Shown: positions 7,328-15,960, counted from the stretch's first letter. The stretch is 59,813 nucleotides of DNA from Halothece sp964463655 (GCA_964463655.1 CAYXDG010000012.1:1-59813), one strand, 5' to 3'. Notes: generated by a model not told the origin, from the letters alone. Numbers and translations: made by a program.

Positions 7328-9526
7328 ATGTATGCCAGAGAAGTTTCCCTATTTGGTTTAGCTTATATCTTAGGTCTTTTAATTGCATCAGGCTTTGAGG
7401 AATATTGGCTAACGATAATTATCACCCTTTCGATCGCAGCGATCGTTTTTATCAAAGTCGCGCCTAATTATAATTGGTGGGGTTTACGTCAGAAAACAGG
7501 ATTAGGCATTTTTATAGTTTTTTTAATTGCTTTTTTCTCTTTCTATCTCCGTTTTCCAACCCCTGCAAATAACGATGTGAGTAAGATAATTCCTCCCGCA
7601 GAAAATGGCATAAGCACAACAGTTGTCGGTGAAGTTTTAAACTCTCCCACGCTGAATCGATCGGGCAAGCTAAGATTCTGGCTGTCAGCAGAAATAGTAG
7701 GAGAAGAAACCCATCAAACCCAAGTCACGGGTAAACTTTATACAACCATCCCGACTGATTTTGAAAAAGGCGTTTATCCCCATTCAAAAATACAAGTGAC
7801 TGGCTATCTTTATCAACCTCAAATGCCTAGAAATCCGGGACAATTTGATTTTAATCAATACTTAAATCAGAATGGTGCTTTTGTAGGAATTAGCGGGCGA
7901 GAAGTGAGGGTTTTAGAGGAGGGAGGATGGGGATTCTGGAAATTGCGCGATCGCGTAATAAATGTTCATCAGAAAGCATTAGGAAGTCCCAAGGGAGAGT
8001 TAGTCAGTTCGATGGTTTTAGGGCGAAAAGCGGTTAATTTACCCGACGACCTTCAAGACCAATTCTTAAAGGCTGGCTTAGCTCATATTCTAGCAGCTTC
8101 TGGCTTTCATGTGTCCCTTTTGTTAGGTTTTGTTTTAGCAATGACTCAACGGTTAAATGTGTCGGTGCGGTTCGGAATTGGGGTGGGAATCCTATTACTT
8201 TATGTGGGATTAACAGGGTTACAACCTTCTATTCTCAGAGCCAGTTTAATGGGGGTAGCAGGGTTATTAGGATTATTAACTGAACGCAAAGTGGACTCAA
8301 CGCGATCGCTGCTTGTTATTGCTACTATTCTCCTCCTAATTAATCCTTTGTGGATAATTGATTTAGGCTTTCAATTCAGCTTTTTAGCTACTTTTGGTTT
8401 AATTGTAACTGTCCCTGCTTTATTAACTCGTTTAGACTTTATTCCGCCAACGATTGCATCTTTAATTGCTGTCCCGATCGCAGTTTATCCTTGGGTTTTT
8501 CCCTTACAATTGTTTCATTTTGGCACAGTTGTCACTTATAGTATTTTACTAAATGTTCTGGTAACACCTTTCGCAATTTTTCTAATTTTAGGGGGAATGA
8601 TTAGCGGGTTTATTGGGTTATTAATCCCTGATTTAGGCAGCGCGATCGCAGTCTTACTCGCGTATCCCACTCAGTTTTTAATTAACATAATTTCAGGGTT
8701 TAATCAATTGCCAGGAAGTTATTGGCTATTTGGTAAAATTGCTTTATGGCAGCTGATTATCGTTTCTGTAATTGTCATTTATCTTTGGCAATCTTCCCCA
8801 GAAAAACGATATACTAAATTAGGGATAATTGGTGCGATCGCGCTGATTATTATGCCAATTACTTATAAACAGCTAACCTTAAGACAGGTCACAATCTTTG
8901 CAGACAAAGAACCAATTGTTTTTGTTCAGAATTATGGGAAAACAACACTGATTAATTGCGGGGATGAAGATACAATCCGCTATACTATTTTACCCTTTTT
9001 ACAACAAGAAGGGATTCAGAAAGTTGATAGCGCGATTGCATTAGCTAGAGGAAACAACTGGTTAAACTTAGTAGAAAAAATCAGCATCGATCGCTTTTTC
9101 TATAATCCGATTTTAGAGGAAGAGTTAAGCAACAGCGAAACCTTACCTGTGATCTCAAAACAAAAAATATCCCTGAATGATCCTCTGATTCAAGATCGTG
9201 GCTTCTCTCTCAATCAAATAAATCCCTCTTTCTTGGCAATAACTCTTGGCAAAAAACAGTTTGGACTGTTAAAGTATGCAACACAAATCGCGCCTAATCT
9301 TGTGAGTGATTTAAGGGGAATTGATTTTTTATTATGGGAAGGGGATACAGTCGCGAGGGAGTGGTTAGACCAATTAAACCCAAAAAACGCGATCGCAGTA
9401 ACGAATAAAAATTATCAGAAATTAACCGAACAATTGCAAGCCTATAACACCGAATTTTATCACACAGGAGAACATGGCGCGATTCAATGGACTCCCAGAA
9501 AAGGCTTAACAACGATGCTGAATTAA
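7328..9526 (+). CDS. comEC: ComEC/Rec2 competence DNA channel with degenerate C-terminal domain
   Basis: A 732-residue polytopic membrane protein that moves single-stranded DNA across the inner membrane during natural transformation. The order is two N-terminal membrane helices, an OB-like DUF4131 domain (residues about 90-200, with VVGEVLNSPT and MPRNPGQFDFNQYL), the Competence channel domain from about residue 220 (GLAHILAASGFHVSLLLGF, GLQPSILRASLMGV), then a C-terminal beta-lactamase-like domain from about 530. In that domain the expected Ser-His-x-Asp-x-Asp-His metal motif is replaced by ALARGNNW, so nuclease activity is doubtful. The 3' end overlaps dusA by 21 bp. dprA is elsewhere in this window. 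Confidence 0.92.
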   Translation: MYAREVSLFGLAYILGLLIASGFEEYWLTIIITLSIAAIVFIKVAPNYNWWGLRQKTGLGIFIVFLIAFFSFYLRFPTPANNDVSKIIPPAENGISTTVVGEVLNSPTLNRSGKLRFWLSAEIVGEETHQTQVTGKLYTTIPTDFEKGVYPHSKIQVTGYLYQPQMPRNPGQFDFNQYLNQNGAFVGISGREVRVLEEGGWGFWKLRDRVINVHQKALGSPKGELVSSMVLGRKAVNLPDDLQDQFLKAGLAHILAASGFHVSLLLGFVLAMTQRLNVSVRFGIGVGILLLYVGLTGLQPSILRASLMGVAGLLGLLTERKVDSTRSLLVIATILLLINPLWIIDLGFQFSFLATFGLIVTVPALLTRLDFIPPTIASLIAVPIAVYPWVFPLQLFHFGTVVTYSILLNVLVTPFAIFLILGGMISGFIGLLIPDLGSAIAVLLAYPTQFLINIISGFNQLPGSYWLFGKIALWQLIIVSVIVIYLWQSSPEKRYTKLGIIGAIALIIMPITYKQLTLRQVTIFADKEPIVFVQNYGKTTLINCGDEDTIRYTILPFLQQEGIQKVDSAIALARGNNWLNLVEKISIDRFFYNPILEEELSNSETLPVISKQKISLNDPLIQDRGFSLNQINPSFLAITLGKKQFGLLKYATQIAPNLVSDLRGIDFLLWEGDTVAREWLDQLNPKNAIAVTNKNYQKLTEQLQAYNTEFYHTGEHGAIQWTPRKGLTTMLN

Positions 9527-10531
9527 CTTTAACGCCTCTTCTACAACCTCCGCACCTGCATCAGGATGACATCCTTGTTCTGTTAAATATCTCCGCCATG
9601 CTTTAGCGCCTGGTTGTCCATTAAATAAATGAATGAGATGGCGAGTCATGCTGTTGAGTTTTAAGCCTCGATTTACCCAATAGTCAAGATAAGGAATCAT
9701 GTTTTTTACAACATCTTTTAAGGTAGGAGGGGTGGTATTTTCGCCATAAATTTCTGGGTCAACAGTTGCGAAGAGATAGGGATTGTCATACGCTGCGCGA
9801 CCAATCATCACCGCATCAACTTGAGATAAATGTTCTTTGACTTCAGGAAGGGTTTTTATCCCCCCATTGATTTCAATAAAAAGATGAGGAAAGTCTTGTT
9901 TTAAGCGATAAATATCCTCATAACGCAATGGGGGAACATTGCGGTTTTCTTTGGGACTTAATCCCTGTAGCCAGGCTTTCCGCGCATGAACGGTAAACCT
10001 CTGACAACCCACATCGGAAACCACGCGCACAAAATGAGTCATATCTTCATAGCGATCGCGCTCATCAATACCAATCCGATGCTTTACCGTCACAGGGAGA
10101 TCAACCGCCTTTTGCATTGCTTCGACCACATTCGCCACAATCTCTGGTTGCGCCATTAAACACGCCCCAAAATTGCCACTTTTCACGCGATCGCTGGGAC
10201 AGCCCACATTGAGATTGATTTCATCATAGCCGTAATCTGCTGCAATCCGAGCGCATTCTACTGCTTTTTTGGGGTCATCTCCGCCAATTTGTAAAGCCAA
10301 GGGATGTTCTTCAGGGGAGAAACCGAGTAATTGATCGCGATCGCCATTGAGAATCGCTGGAATTGTCACCATTTCCGTATAAAGGAGGGTTTTACGGGTA
10401 ATTTGGCGCATTAAATAGCGAAAATGGCGATCGCTGCGATCCATCATCGGCGCAACACTGAGAGGATTTCCCACAGGAGACTGATTTGATGAGTGAACCT
10501 TAAAAGTTGTTTTAACTAAGCTCGATTGCAT
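9506..10531 (-). CDS. dusA: tRNA-dihydrouridine(20/20a) synthase
   Basis: A flavoenzyme reducing U20/U20a in tRNA D-loops. At 341 residues it has the DusA length. Motifs: LSVAPMMDRSDRHFRYLMRQ, LQIGGDDPKKAVECARIA, INLNVGCPSDRVKSGNFGAC with the catalytic Cys in GACLMAQP, VTVKHRIGID, FTVHARKAWLQGLSPKENR and MIGRAAYDNP. It is convergent with comEC, the coding regions overlapping by 21 bp, so no terminator separates them. Confidence 0.95.
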   Translation of the reverse strand: MQSSLVKTTFKVHSSNQSPVGNPLSVAPMMDRSDRHFRYLMRQITRKTLLYTEMVTIPAILNGDRDQLLGFSPEEHPLALQIGGDDPKKAVECARIAADYGYDEINLNVGCPSDRVKSGNFGACLMAQPEIVANVVEAMQKAVDLPVTVKHRIGIDERDRYEDMTHFVRVVSDVGCQRFTVHARKAWLQGLSPKENRNVPPLRYEDIYRLKQDFPHLFIEINGGIKTLPEVKEHLSQVDAVMIGRAAYDNPYLFATVDPEIYGENTTPPTLKDVVKNMIPYLDYWVNRGLKLNSMTRHLIHLFNGQPGAKAWRRYLTEQGCHPDAGAEVVEEALKLIQHRC

Positions 10532-10573
10532 GATGATCAGGCTAAAGGGTATGCCTTTTCTAATTTAACCTAG

Positions 10574-10679
10574 TATAGTAGTACGCAATCAGGTTAAAAC
10601 CTTTGATGTGGTTGGGAGTGTAATCGTCTCGATCGCTATTGTTCTTAATCATATCCTGACCAAAACCCGTAGCGCTGTA
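10574..10679. repeat. Palindromic MITE-like element, copy B (106 bp)
   Basis: The left end is TATAGTAGTAC and the right end GTAGCGCTGTA. The body aligns along its length with copy C: CAATCAGGTTAAAACCTTTG and TGTGGTTGGGAGTG here against CAATTAGGTTAGGACGTTTA and TGTGGCTGGGAGTG in copy C. The central palindrome has decayed (AATCGTCTCGATCGCT), so this looks like an older copy. It sits between the divergent dusA and carA genes, ending 30 bp before the carA ATG, so it may carry or disturb their promoters. Confidence 0.7.
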
Positions 10680-10709
10680 CCATATCAATGAAAAACTAAA
10701 ACTGCAAAA

Positions 10710-11855
10710 ATGATCATTGAGCAAGCAGAAGCAGCACTACTGGTATTAGAAGACGGGACAGCTTTTAAGGGAAAAGCCTTTGGCGCAAAAGGAACAACGA
10801 TCGGGGAAGTCGTTTTTAACACAGGAATGACAGGTTATCAGGAAGTTTTAACTGATCCTAGCTATTGCGGACAAATTATTACCTTTACCTATCCAGAGTT
10901 AGGGAATACAGGCGTTAACCCTGATGATGAAGAGTCAGATCAGCCTCATGTGCGAGGGGTAATTGCGCGGAATGTGTGCTATTTCCCCAGTAATTGGCGA
11001 TCGCGTGGTTCGCTTCCAGATTACCTCAACCAACATCATATCATTGGCATCTATGGGCTTGATACTCGCGCTCTCACCCGTATTTTACGCTCTTCTGGGG
11101 CGATGAACGGCGCAATCTCTACAGACATCCTAGATGAGAAAACCCTCCTAGAACAAGTCAAAACCGCCCCGAAAATGCTTGGTTTAAATCTTGTGAATGA
11201 AGTCACCACAAAAGAAATCTATGAATGGTCAGACCCCACCGCAGAGACTTGGGAGTTTCGTCCCATGCTAGGAGAAGATGACCCCACTCCTTTAACCGTT
11301 GTCGCGATCGATTTTGGCATTAAACGGAACATTTTGCGCCGTCTAGCCAGTTATGGCTGTCGCGTGATTGTTGTTCCCGCCAATACTCCCCCAGAACAAA
11401 TTTATCAATATAATCCTGATGGAATTTTTCTCTCCAATGGACCCGGCGACCCCGCAGTAGTGACAGAAGGAATTGAAACCACAAAAGCACTGCTCAAGCA
11501 AAGAAAACCCATGTTTGGAATTTGTATGGGACATCAAATTTTGGGGCTTTCTCTCGGTGCGGAAACCTTTAAGCTAAAATTTGGACATCGGGGACTCAAT
11601 CAACCGGCTGGTTTAGCGCAAAAGGTAGAAATTACCAGCCAGAATCATGGTTTTGCTGTGACAGAAGACTCATTAAATGCTGATATAGAAATTACTCATC
11701 TTAACCTGAACGATCGCACGGTTGCAGGGTTACGCCATAAAACCTTACCCATCTTTTCCGTACAATATCATCCAGAAGCCAGTCCAGGACCCCATGATGC
11801 GGACTATCTATTCGCTCAATTTGTAAAATCAATGAGGGACTATCAATCAATATAG
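10710..11855 (+). CDS. carA: Carbamoyl-phosphate synthase small (glutaminase) subunit
   Basis: Hydrolyses glutamine and channels ammonia to CarB for carbamoyl phosphate, feeding arginine and pyrimidines. 381 residues. The N-terminal CPSase domain has GTTIGEVVFNTGMTGYQEVL and YPELGNTGVN. The class I amidotransferase domain has VAIDFGIKRNILRRLASYGC, FLSNGPGDPAVV, FGICMGHQILGLSLG (nucleophile Cys) and FSVQYHPEASPGPHDADYLF (His-Glu). The TAG stop lies inside the 36-bp inverted-repeat element at 11851-11886. carB is not in the window. Confidence 0.96.
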   Translation: MIIEQAEAALLVLEDGTAFKGKAFGAKGTTIGEVVFNTGMTGYQEVLTDPSYCGQIITFTYPELGNTGVNPDDEESDQPHVRGVIARNVCYFPSNWRSRGSLPDYLNQHHIIGIYGLDTRALTRILRSSGAMNGAISTDILDEKTLLEQVKTAPKMLGLNLVNEVTTKEIYEWSDPTAETWEFRPMLGEDDPTPLTVVAIDFGIKRNILRRLASYGCRVIVVPANTPPEQIYQYNPDGIFLSNGPGDPAVVTEGIETTKALLKQRKPMFGICMGHQILGLSLGAETFKLKFGHRGLNQPAGLAQKVEITSQNHGFAVTEDSLNADIEITHLNLNDRTVAGLRHKTLPIFSVQYHPEASPGPHDADYLFAQFVKSMRDYQSI

Positions 11856-11886
11856 CACTACCTGTTCCCTAAAGCAGAGCGCTATA
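11851..11886. repeat. 36-bp derivative of the TATAGCGCTA element, overlapping the carA stop
   Basis: TATAGCACTAC at the left and GAGCGCTATA at the right are imperfect inverted copies of the MITE ends, separated by only 15 bases, like an internally deleted element. It begins two bases before the carA TAG, so the stop codon is part of the repeat. As RNA it could fold into a short hairpin after carA. Confidence 0.5.
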
Positions 11887-11949
11887 GAATATGCTAATAT
11901 ACACTATCTGTCTAGAAAGTCGTGATTTGCAAATCAAAAGGAGGGCGTT

Positions 11950-12312
11950 ATTCCTGAACCACTCAACCTAACCGTTAGTTTGCGCGGAACACGGGAAATT
12001 AAAGAGAATTGCCAGATTTTTCGTTTAACAGGCTTACTCGATGCGTTTTCTGAACCGACATTTGCGAAAGTAATCGGAAAGTGCATTGAACAAGGGCCGA
12101 AAAATGTGATTTTGGTTCTCTCTCAAATCGATTTTGTCGATAGTTCCGGCTTAGGGGCTTTAGTCCAACTGGTTAAAAAAGCCCAAAATGAAGGAGGGAC
12201 TTTACAAATTGTTACCAATGCTCGGGTAACACAAACGGTCAAATTAGTCCGTTTAGAAAAGTTTCTTTCTTTACAAGATAGTCTAGAAGATGCTTTGAAG
12301 GCTTTAAATTAA
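11950..12312 (+). CDS. STAS-domain anti-sigma factor antagonist, probable ATT start
   Basis: A single STAS domain of the SpoIIAA/RsbV type: NCQIFRLTGLLDAFSEPTF, VILVLSQIDFVDSSGLGALV with the phosphorylatable Ser in DSSGLG, VTNARVTQTVKLVRLEKFLS. It would act in a partner-switching cascade. The first standard start is TTG at 11980, but AAAAGGAGGG lies at 11936-11945, far too distant from it. ATT at 11950 has that site 4 bases upstream and adds PEPLNLTVS, which I recall as the usual start of cyanobacterial relatives. An in-frame TGA at 11923 rules out anything earlier. The domain is certain; the ATT start is inferred. Confidence 0.85.
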   Translation: MPEPLNLTVSLRGTREIKENCQIFRLTGLLDAFSEPTFAKVIGKCIEQGPKNVILVLSQIDFVDSSGLGALVQLVKKAQNEGGTLQIVTNARVTQTVKLVRLEKFLSLQDSLEDALKALN

Positions 12313-12331
12313 ACAACTTGCTAGCAAAAAA

Positions 12332-12805
12332 TTGACCCCGCAAACGCATCAAACTGATCATTTTAATTCGGAAGTGGATTTCTTTTTAAGAGTGGGGGGA
12401 TTAGATAACTTACCCCCTCTTGAACAGATTTCACCGACAGGATTGGCTTATATTGGGGATGCGGTGTATGAGCTTTATGTGCGTCTCTACCATTTACTCC
12501 CGCCAAAGCATATTGCCGAGTATCATCAACAGGTGGTCTCGAAGGTAAGAGCCGAAAATCAAGCCCAGCAACTACAATTTCTCAAGCCTTTTTTAACCGA
12601 ATCAGAATTGGAAATTGTGAAGCGGGGACGCAACGCAGCAACTAAACCTCCCCGTCGCCTCTGTGCTCAAGTGTATCAACAAGCAACCAGTTTAGAAACA
12701 CTGGTGGGGTATTTGTTTTTAAGCGATCGCGATCGTTTACAATTTCTGCTGAAGTCGTTAGAAGAGAAGCAAATGTCCAATAATGATGAAGCAGCAACAA
12801 CATAA
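12332..12805 (+). CDS. mrnC: Mini-ribonuclease III
   Basis: A ribonuclease III catalytic domain without the dsRNA-binding domain, which in Bacillus matures 23S rRNA. 157 residues. Hallmarks: LAYIGDAVYELYVRLYHLLP, VVSKVRAENQAQQL and VKRGRNAATKPPRR. It starts with TTG at 12332 (no ATG fits), 19 bases after the STAS stop, and no clear Shine-Dalgarno is visible. rlmB, a 23S rRNA methyltransferase, follows 24 bases later, so the pair forms a small rRNA-maturation unit. Confidence 0.9.
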   Translation: MTPQTHQTDHFNSEVDFFLRVGGLDNLPPLEQISPTGLAYIGDAVYELYVRLYHLLPPKHIAEYHQQVVSKVRAENQAQQLQFLKPFLTESELEIVKRGRNAATKPPRRLCAQVYQQATSLETLVGYLFLSDRDRLQFLLKSLEEKQMSNNDEAATT

Positions 12806-12829
12806 ATCAATACTGTATCCAACTGCATA

Positions 12830-13726
12830 ATGAGCGAAAAACCCCGTCAGGGAAAGCCAAAACCGAAGCAGAGGAAGTCGTTTCCTTCTTCTCGTCGCCC
12901 AAAAATAGAAAAGCCAGAAACGCAAGCGCAAGCAGCAGAATCCAATGCTGGGGATGATGATCTGATTTATGGTCGTCATACAGTTCTAGCAGCACTGGAA
13001 AATAAACGCCAACTGAATCGGATTTGGATTACCTCAAGACTGCGTTACAACGCCTCTTTTAACCCCTTCTTGGAATCAGCGAAAAAACAGGGGAGTATCG
13101 TTGATGAAGTGGAAATGGAGCGCTTAAATCAAATTACTCGCGGAGCAAATCACCAAGGGGTAGCTGCTCAAGTTGCTCCCTATACCTACTTAGACTTGAC
13201 AGAATTAATTGAAAAAGCGCGATCGCAGACCGAAAAACCGATCATTGTCGCTGCGGAAGGAATCACCGATCCCCAAAATTTGGGCGCGATCATTCGCAGT
13301 GCGGAAGCATTGGGAGCGCAAGGTTTAGTGATCCCGCAACGGCGAGCCGTGGGAATCACTTCAACGGTTATGAAAGTAGCAACAGGCGCGTTAGAATATT
13401 TACCAACAGCCCGAGTGGTCAATTTTTCACGGGCGTTAGAAACCTTAAAGGAATCAGGCTTTTGGGTTTATGGTACAGTTGCCGATCAAGGTAATCCTCT
13501 CCCAGAAGTCAACTTCGATCAATCCGTTGTTTTGGTCCTCGGTGGTGAAGGAGAAGGATTAAATCTGATGAGTCAACGTCATTGTGATGAGTTGGTATCC
13601 ATTCCTTTGTTAGGAAAGACGGAAAGTCTCAATGCTCATGTAGCTTGCGCGATCGCGCTTTATGAAGTCTCTCGCCGTCGTCAAGGAAAATCCTTAAATC
13701 TATCTTCAGGAATTGGGAAAAATTAA
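12830..13726 (+). CDS. rlmB: 23S rRNA (guanosine-2'-O-)-methyltransferase (SpoU family)
   Basis: A SPOUT-fold methyltransferase for the 2'-O of G2251-type positions. 298 residues. A Lys/Arg/Pro-rich, probably disordered N-terminal 40 residues precede the substrate-binding domain (DLIYGRHTVLAALENKRQLN) and the knotted catalytic domain: GITDPQNLGAIIRSAEALGA, TVMKVATGALEYLP, VVLVLGGEGEGLNLMSQRHCD and IPLLGKTESLNAHVACAIAL. It follows mrnC by 24 bp. RlmB rather than another TrmH homologue is the usual call at this length. Confidence 0.9.
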   Translation: MSEKPRQGKPKPKQRKSFPSSRRPKIEKPETQAQAAESNAGDDDLIYGRHTVLAALENKRQLNRIWITSRLRYNASFNPFLESAKKQGSIVDEVEMERLNQITRGANHQGVAAQVAPYTYLDLTELIEKARSQTEKPIIVAAEGITDPQNLGAIIRSAEALGAQGLVIPQRRAVGITSTVMKVATGALEYLPTARVVNFSRALETLKESGFWVYGTVADQGNPLPEVNFDQSVVLVLGGEGEGLNLMSQRHCDELVSIPLLGKTESLNAHVACAIALYEVSRRRQGKSLNLSSGIGKN

Positions 13727-13789
13727 GTTCAACTTACATCATGAAGTACAGTAAAACTATCTAAGACTGCTTAAACCGCGTCATTGAAA

Positions 13790-14089
13790 ATGGAAGAATT
13801 CATCCTCTCAATCCTAGAATTTTTGGGCAAAGCCTGGTGGGTTAAGATTCAAACGGAATCTCCCAAATGCACTTATTATTTTGGTCCCTTCGTCAGAAAA
13901 CGGTCTGCTGAGCAATCAAAACAAGGGTATGTGGAAGATTTGCAAGGGGAAGGAGCAGAGATTGTCTCCTCAGAAATTAAACGCTGTAAGCCGACAATTT
14001 TGACGGATGACGGGGAAGAGGAAACAGAAATAAGCAACGGGAAATTTCCGAGTTTAAGCAGTCAAAGGTCTAAGTCTTTTCACGAGTAA
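13790..14089 (+). CDS. DUF1816 domain protein
   Basis: A small cyanobacterial protein (99 residues). The conserved part is AWWVKIQTESPKCTYYFGPF and EQSKQGYVEDLQGEGAEIV, matching the DUF1816 family, which I associate with cyanobacteria; no function is established. The C-terminal 30 residues are acidic and variable. ATG at 13790 is preferred to the TTG two codons earlier. It is convergent with folB, and the coding regions overlap by 20 bp. Confidence 0.8.
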   Translation: MEEFILSILEFLGKAWWVKIQTESPKCTYYFGPFVRKRSAEQSKQGYVEDLQGEGAEIVSSEIKRCKPTILTDDGEEETEISNGKFPSLSSQRSKSFHE

Positions 14090-14429
14090 TCATGATCGTG
14101 ATGTCTCCACTGAAGTTAGGAATCGGGGGGGCGGTTTTGGTAAGCTCAATGCACACTTGTTGTACTAAGTCAAGTTCTAAAATTGACTGCGCGATCGCGT
14201 GGGCAAGTTTTTCGATCAGGGCGAATTTTTGCGTCTCAACTAAGTGTTTGACTTTAGCGATCGCGTTTCGGTAATCTAAAGTATCAGCGATCGCGTCACT
14301 TTCGCCAGCTTTGGCTAAATCAACAGCGATCGTCAGATTCACCTCAAACCATTGTCCCAAGACCTGTTCTTCTGGCAAAAAACCTGTGTAACCATAGCAG
14401 CGAATTTTATTAACTTTAATTGTGTCCAT
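14070..14429 (-). CDS. folB: Dihydroneopterin aldolase
   Basis: Converts 7,8-dihydroneopterin to 6-hydroxymethyl-dihydropterin in folate synthesis. 119 residues, the standard FolB length. Visible: IKVNKIRCYGYTGFLPEEQV (catalytic Tyr/Glu region), WFEVNLTIAVDLAKAGESDA, DTLDYRNAIAKVKHLVE, FALIEKLAHAIAQSILE and the C-terminal beta strand with the catalytic Lys region (ELTKTAPPIPNFSGDITIMI). No other fol gene is adjacent. Confidence 0.93.
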   Translation of the reverse strand: MDTIKVNKIRCYGYTGFLPEEQVLGQWFEVNLTIAVDLAKAGESDAIADTLDYRNAIAKVKHLVETQKFALIEKLAHAIAQSILELDLVQQVCIELTKTAPPIPNFSGDITIMITREKT

Positions 14430-14495
14430 AAATCTCTTATCATCTTCATCCTATAATATTTTAATTCAAGATTCCTAACAGTTTGGTTACCCTAT

Positions 14496-14517
14496 ACAAA
14501 TAACAAATAACAAATTG
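14496..14517 (+). repeat. AACAAAT heptamer repeat before ktrB
   Basis: Three AACAAAT-like heptamers end 3 bases before the ktrB ATG. The same unit precedes devC (22817-22840) and lies near dapL (33773-33787). It resembles the short tandemly repeated repetitive (STRR) heptamers known from cyanobacteria. Confidence 0.6.
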
Positions 14518-14519
14518 CC

Positions 14520-15860
14520 ATGAGTATTGCCCGCACTATTTGTCTTGGTTTTATCGCTGTTATTTCAATCGGGACTGTTTTCTTAATTTTACCTTTGACC
14601 ACAACAGATGGCAGTTGGAATGACCCAATTACTGCACTTTTTACAGCGACTTCTGCAGTATGTGTAACTGGTTTATCGGTGGTTGATACGGGAACGCATT
14701 TTTCATTTTTCGGGCAGTTGGTGATTTTATTATTGATTCAAGTGGGGGGGTTAGGATATATGACTACCAACACTTTCCTCTTATTTTTAATCCGCAAAAA
14801 ATTTGACTTTCGGCAAAAAGTAGCCATTCAAGAATCCTTCGATCGCCCTTTCCTTCAAGGAAGCAAAAGTTTACTGATCTCGATCGTCGCCACAACTATA
14901 TTCTTTGAACTCACAGGATTATTTTTATTATTGCCCCTATTTTCCGATTTGCCTAATCCCATTTGGGTTGCTTTGTTTCATAGCGTTAGTGCTTGGAATA
15001 ATGCAGGTTTTAGTTTATTTAGCAATAGCTTATCAGACTATCAATCTTCTCTTCTCGCTAATATTGTTATTCCCATTCTAATTATTTTTGGCGGTCTTGG
15101 TTATCAAGCCATCTTTGAATTTTTTATTGCTATCCGAACACGAATCAATGAATTACTGAGTTCTAAAAATGTTGACGCTTTTAGCTTTTCACTAAATTCT
15201 AAAATTGTCACTGATACCACCTTAATTCTTTTAATTTTGGGAACAGTTGCTTTCTTCTTTACGGATTTTAGCAATAAAAATGTCTTTGGCACATTGCCTT
15301 TACAAGAACGAATTTTAGGGGCTTGGTTTCAGTCAGTAACCACTCGTACTGCGGGATTTAATACTATTGATATCAGTGCCATGACTGATGCGGGATTATT
15401 TATTACGATTGCTTTTATGGTCATTGGCGCTAGTCCTAGTGGAACAGGTGGCGGATTAAAAACAACAACCCTGCGAATTTTAATTAATTCTACAATTTCC
15501 ACATTGCAAGGAAAAACGAATGTTATTATCTATAGAAGACGAGTGCCTGTCAACTTGATTTTAAAGGCAGTGGGAGTCTTATGTGCTTCAGTGAGTTTAC
15601 TAACCATTGTCACTGCTTTAATTGCAATTACAGACCCCCAACTGAGCTTTATTCAGATTTTATTTGAAGTGTGTTCGGCCTTCGCAACAGTGGGGCTGTC
15701 CACAGGAATTACCAGTAGTTTATCAGCACTGGGTAAACTCATTATTGTTGTTACCATGTATATTGGAAGAGTCGGAGTTCTCATTGTTATCAATACGATC
15801 ATCCAAGAATCTCGCCCCAGCGCCATTCAGTACCCTGAAGAAAACCTATTAGTGGGATAA
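14520..15860 (+). CDS. ktrB: Potassium channel subunit KtrB (TrkH family)
   Basis: An ion-translocating subunit of the Na+-dependent K+ uptake system Ktr. 446 residues, the KtrB length, with four membrane-pore-membrane repeats. The conserved pore glycines are in TSAVCVTGLSVVDTG, SAWNNAGFSLFSN, VTTRTAGFNTIDIS and CSAFATVGLSTGITS. The gating loop region is IGASPSGTGGGLKTTT. ktrA follows on the same strand. Ktr is important for osmotic adaptation in cyanobacteria. AACAAAT heptamers abut the ATG and no Shine-Dalgarno is seen. Confidence 0.93.
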   Translation: MSIARTICLGFIAVISIGTVFLILPLTTTDGSWNDPITALFTATSAVCVTGLSVVDTGTHFSFFGQLVILLLIQVGGLGYMTTNTFLLFLIRKKFDFRQKVAIQESFDRPFLQGSKSLLISIVATTIFFELTGLFLLLPLFSDLPNPIWVALFHSVSAWNNAGFSLFSNSLSDYQSSLLANIVIPILIIFGGLGYQAIFEFFIAIRTRINELLSSKNVDAFSFSLNSKIVTDTTLILLILGTVAFFFTDFSNKNVFGTLPLQERILGAWFQSVTTRTAGFNTIDISAMTDAGLFITIAFMVIGASPSGTGGGLKTTTLRILINSTISTLQGKTNVIIYRRRVPVNLILKAVGVLCASVSLLTIVTALIAITDPQLSFIQILFEVCSAFATVGLSTGITSSLSALGKLIIVVTMYIGRVGVLIVINTIIQESRPSAIQYPEENLLVG

Positions 15861-15918
15861 TATCAGTGGATATTGATCAAAAAACAATCCCTCTTTATGA
15901 AGGAGGTAATAACGAATA

Positions 15919-15948
15919 ATGAACCAAACACTAATTATTAATTATTAA
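15919..15948 (+). promoter_or_regulatory. Nine-codon leader frame with strong ribosome site, in frame with ktrA
   Basis: AAGGAGGT (15899-15906) lies 12 bases before ATG at 15919. Translation gives MNQTLIINY and then TAA (15946-15948), in frame with the ktrA body at 15964. Without three of the TAATTAT heptamers the frame would run straight into ktrA. It now looks like a leader requiring re-initiation at the GTG at 15964. Confidence 0.45.
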
Positions 15949-15960
15949 TTATTAATTGTT
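15932..15960 (+). repeat. TAATTAT heptamer tandem repeat
   Basis: Three copies of TAATTAT plus one TAATTGT lie between the ribosome site of ktrA and its coding body. They introduce a TAA in the ktrA frame. Confidence 0.8.
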
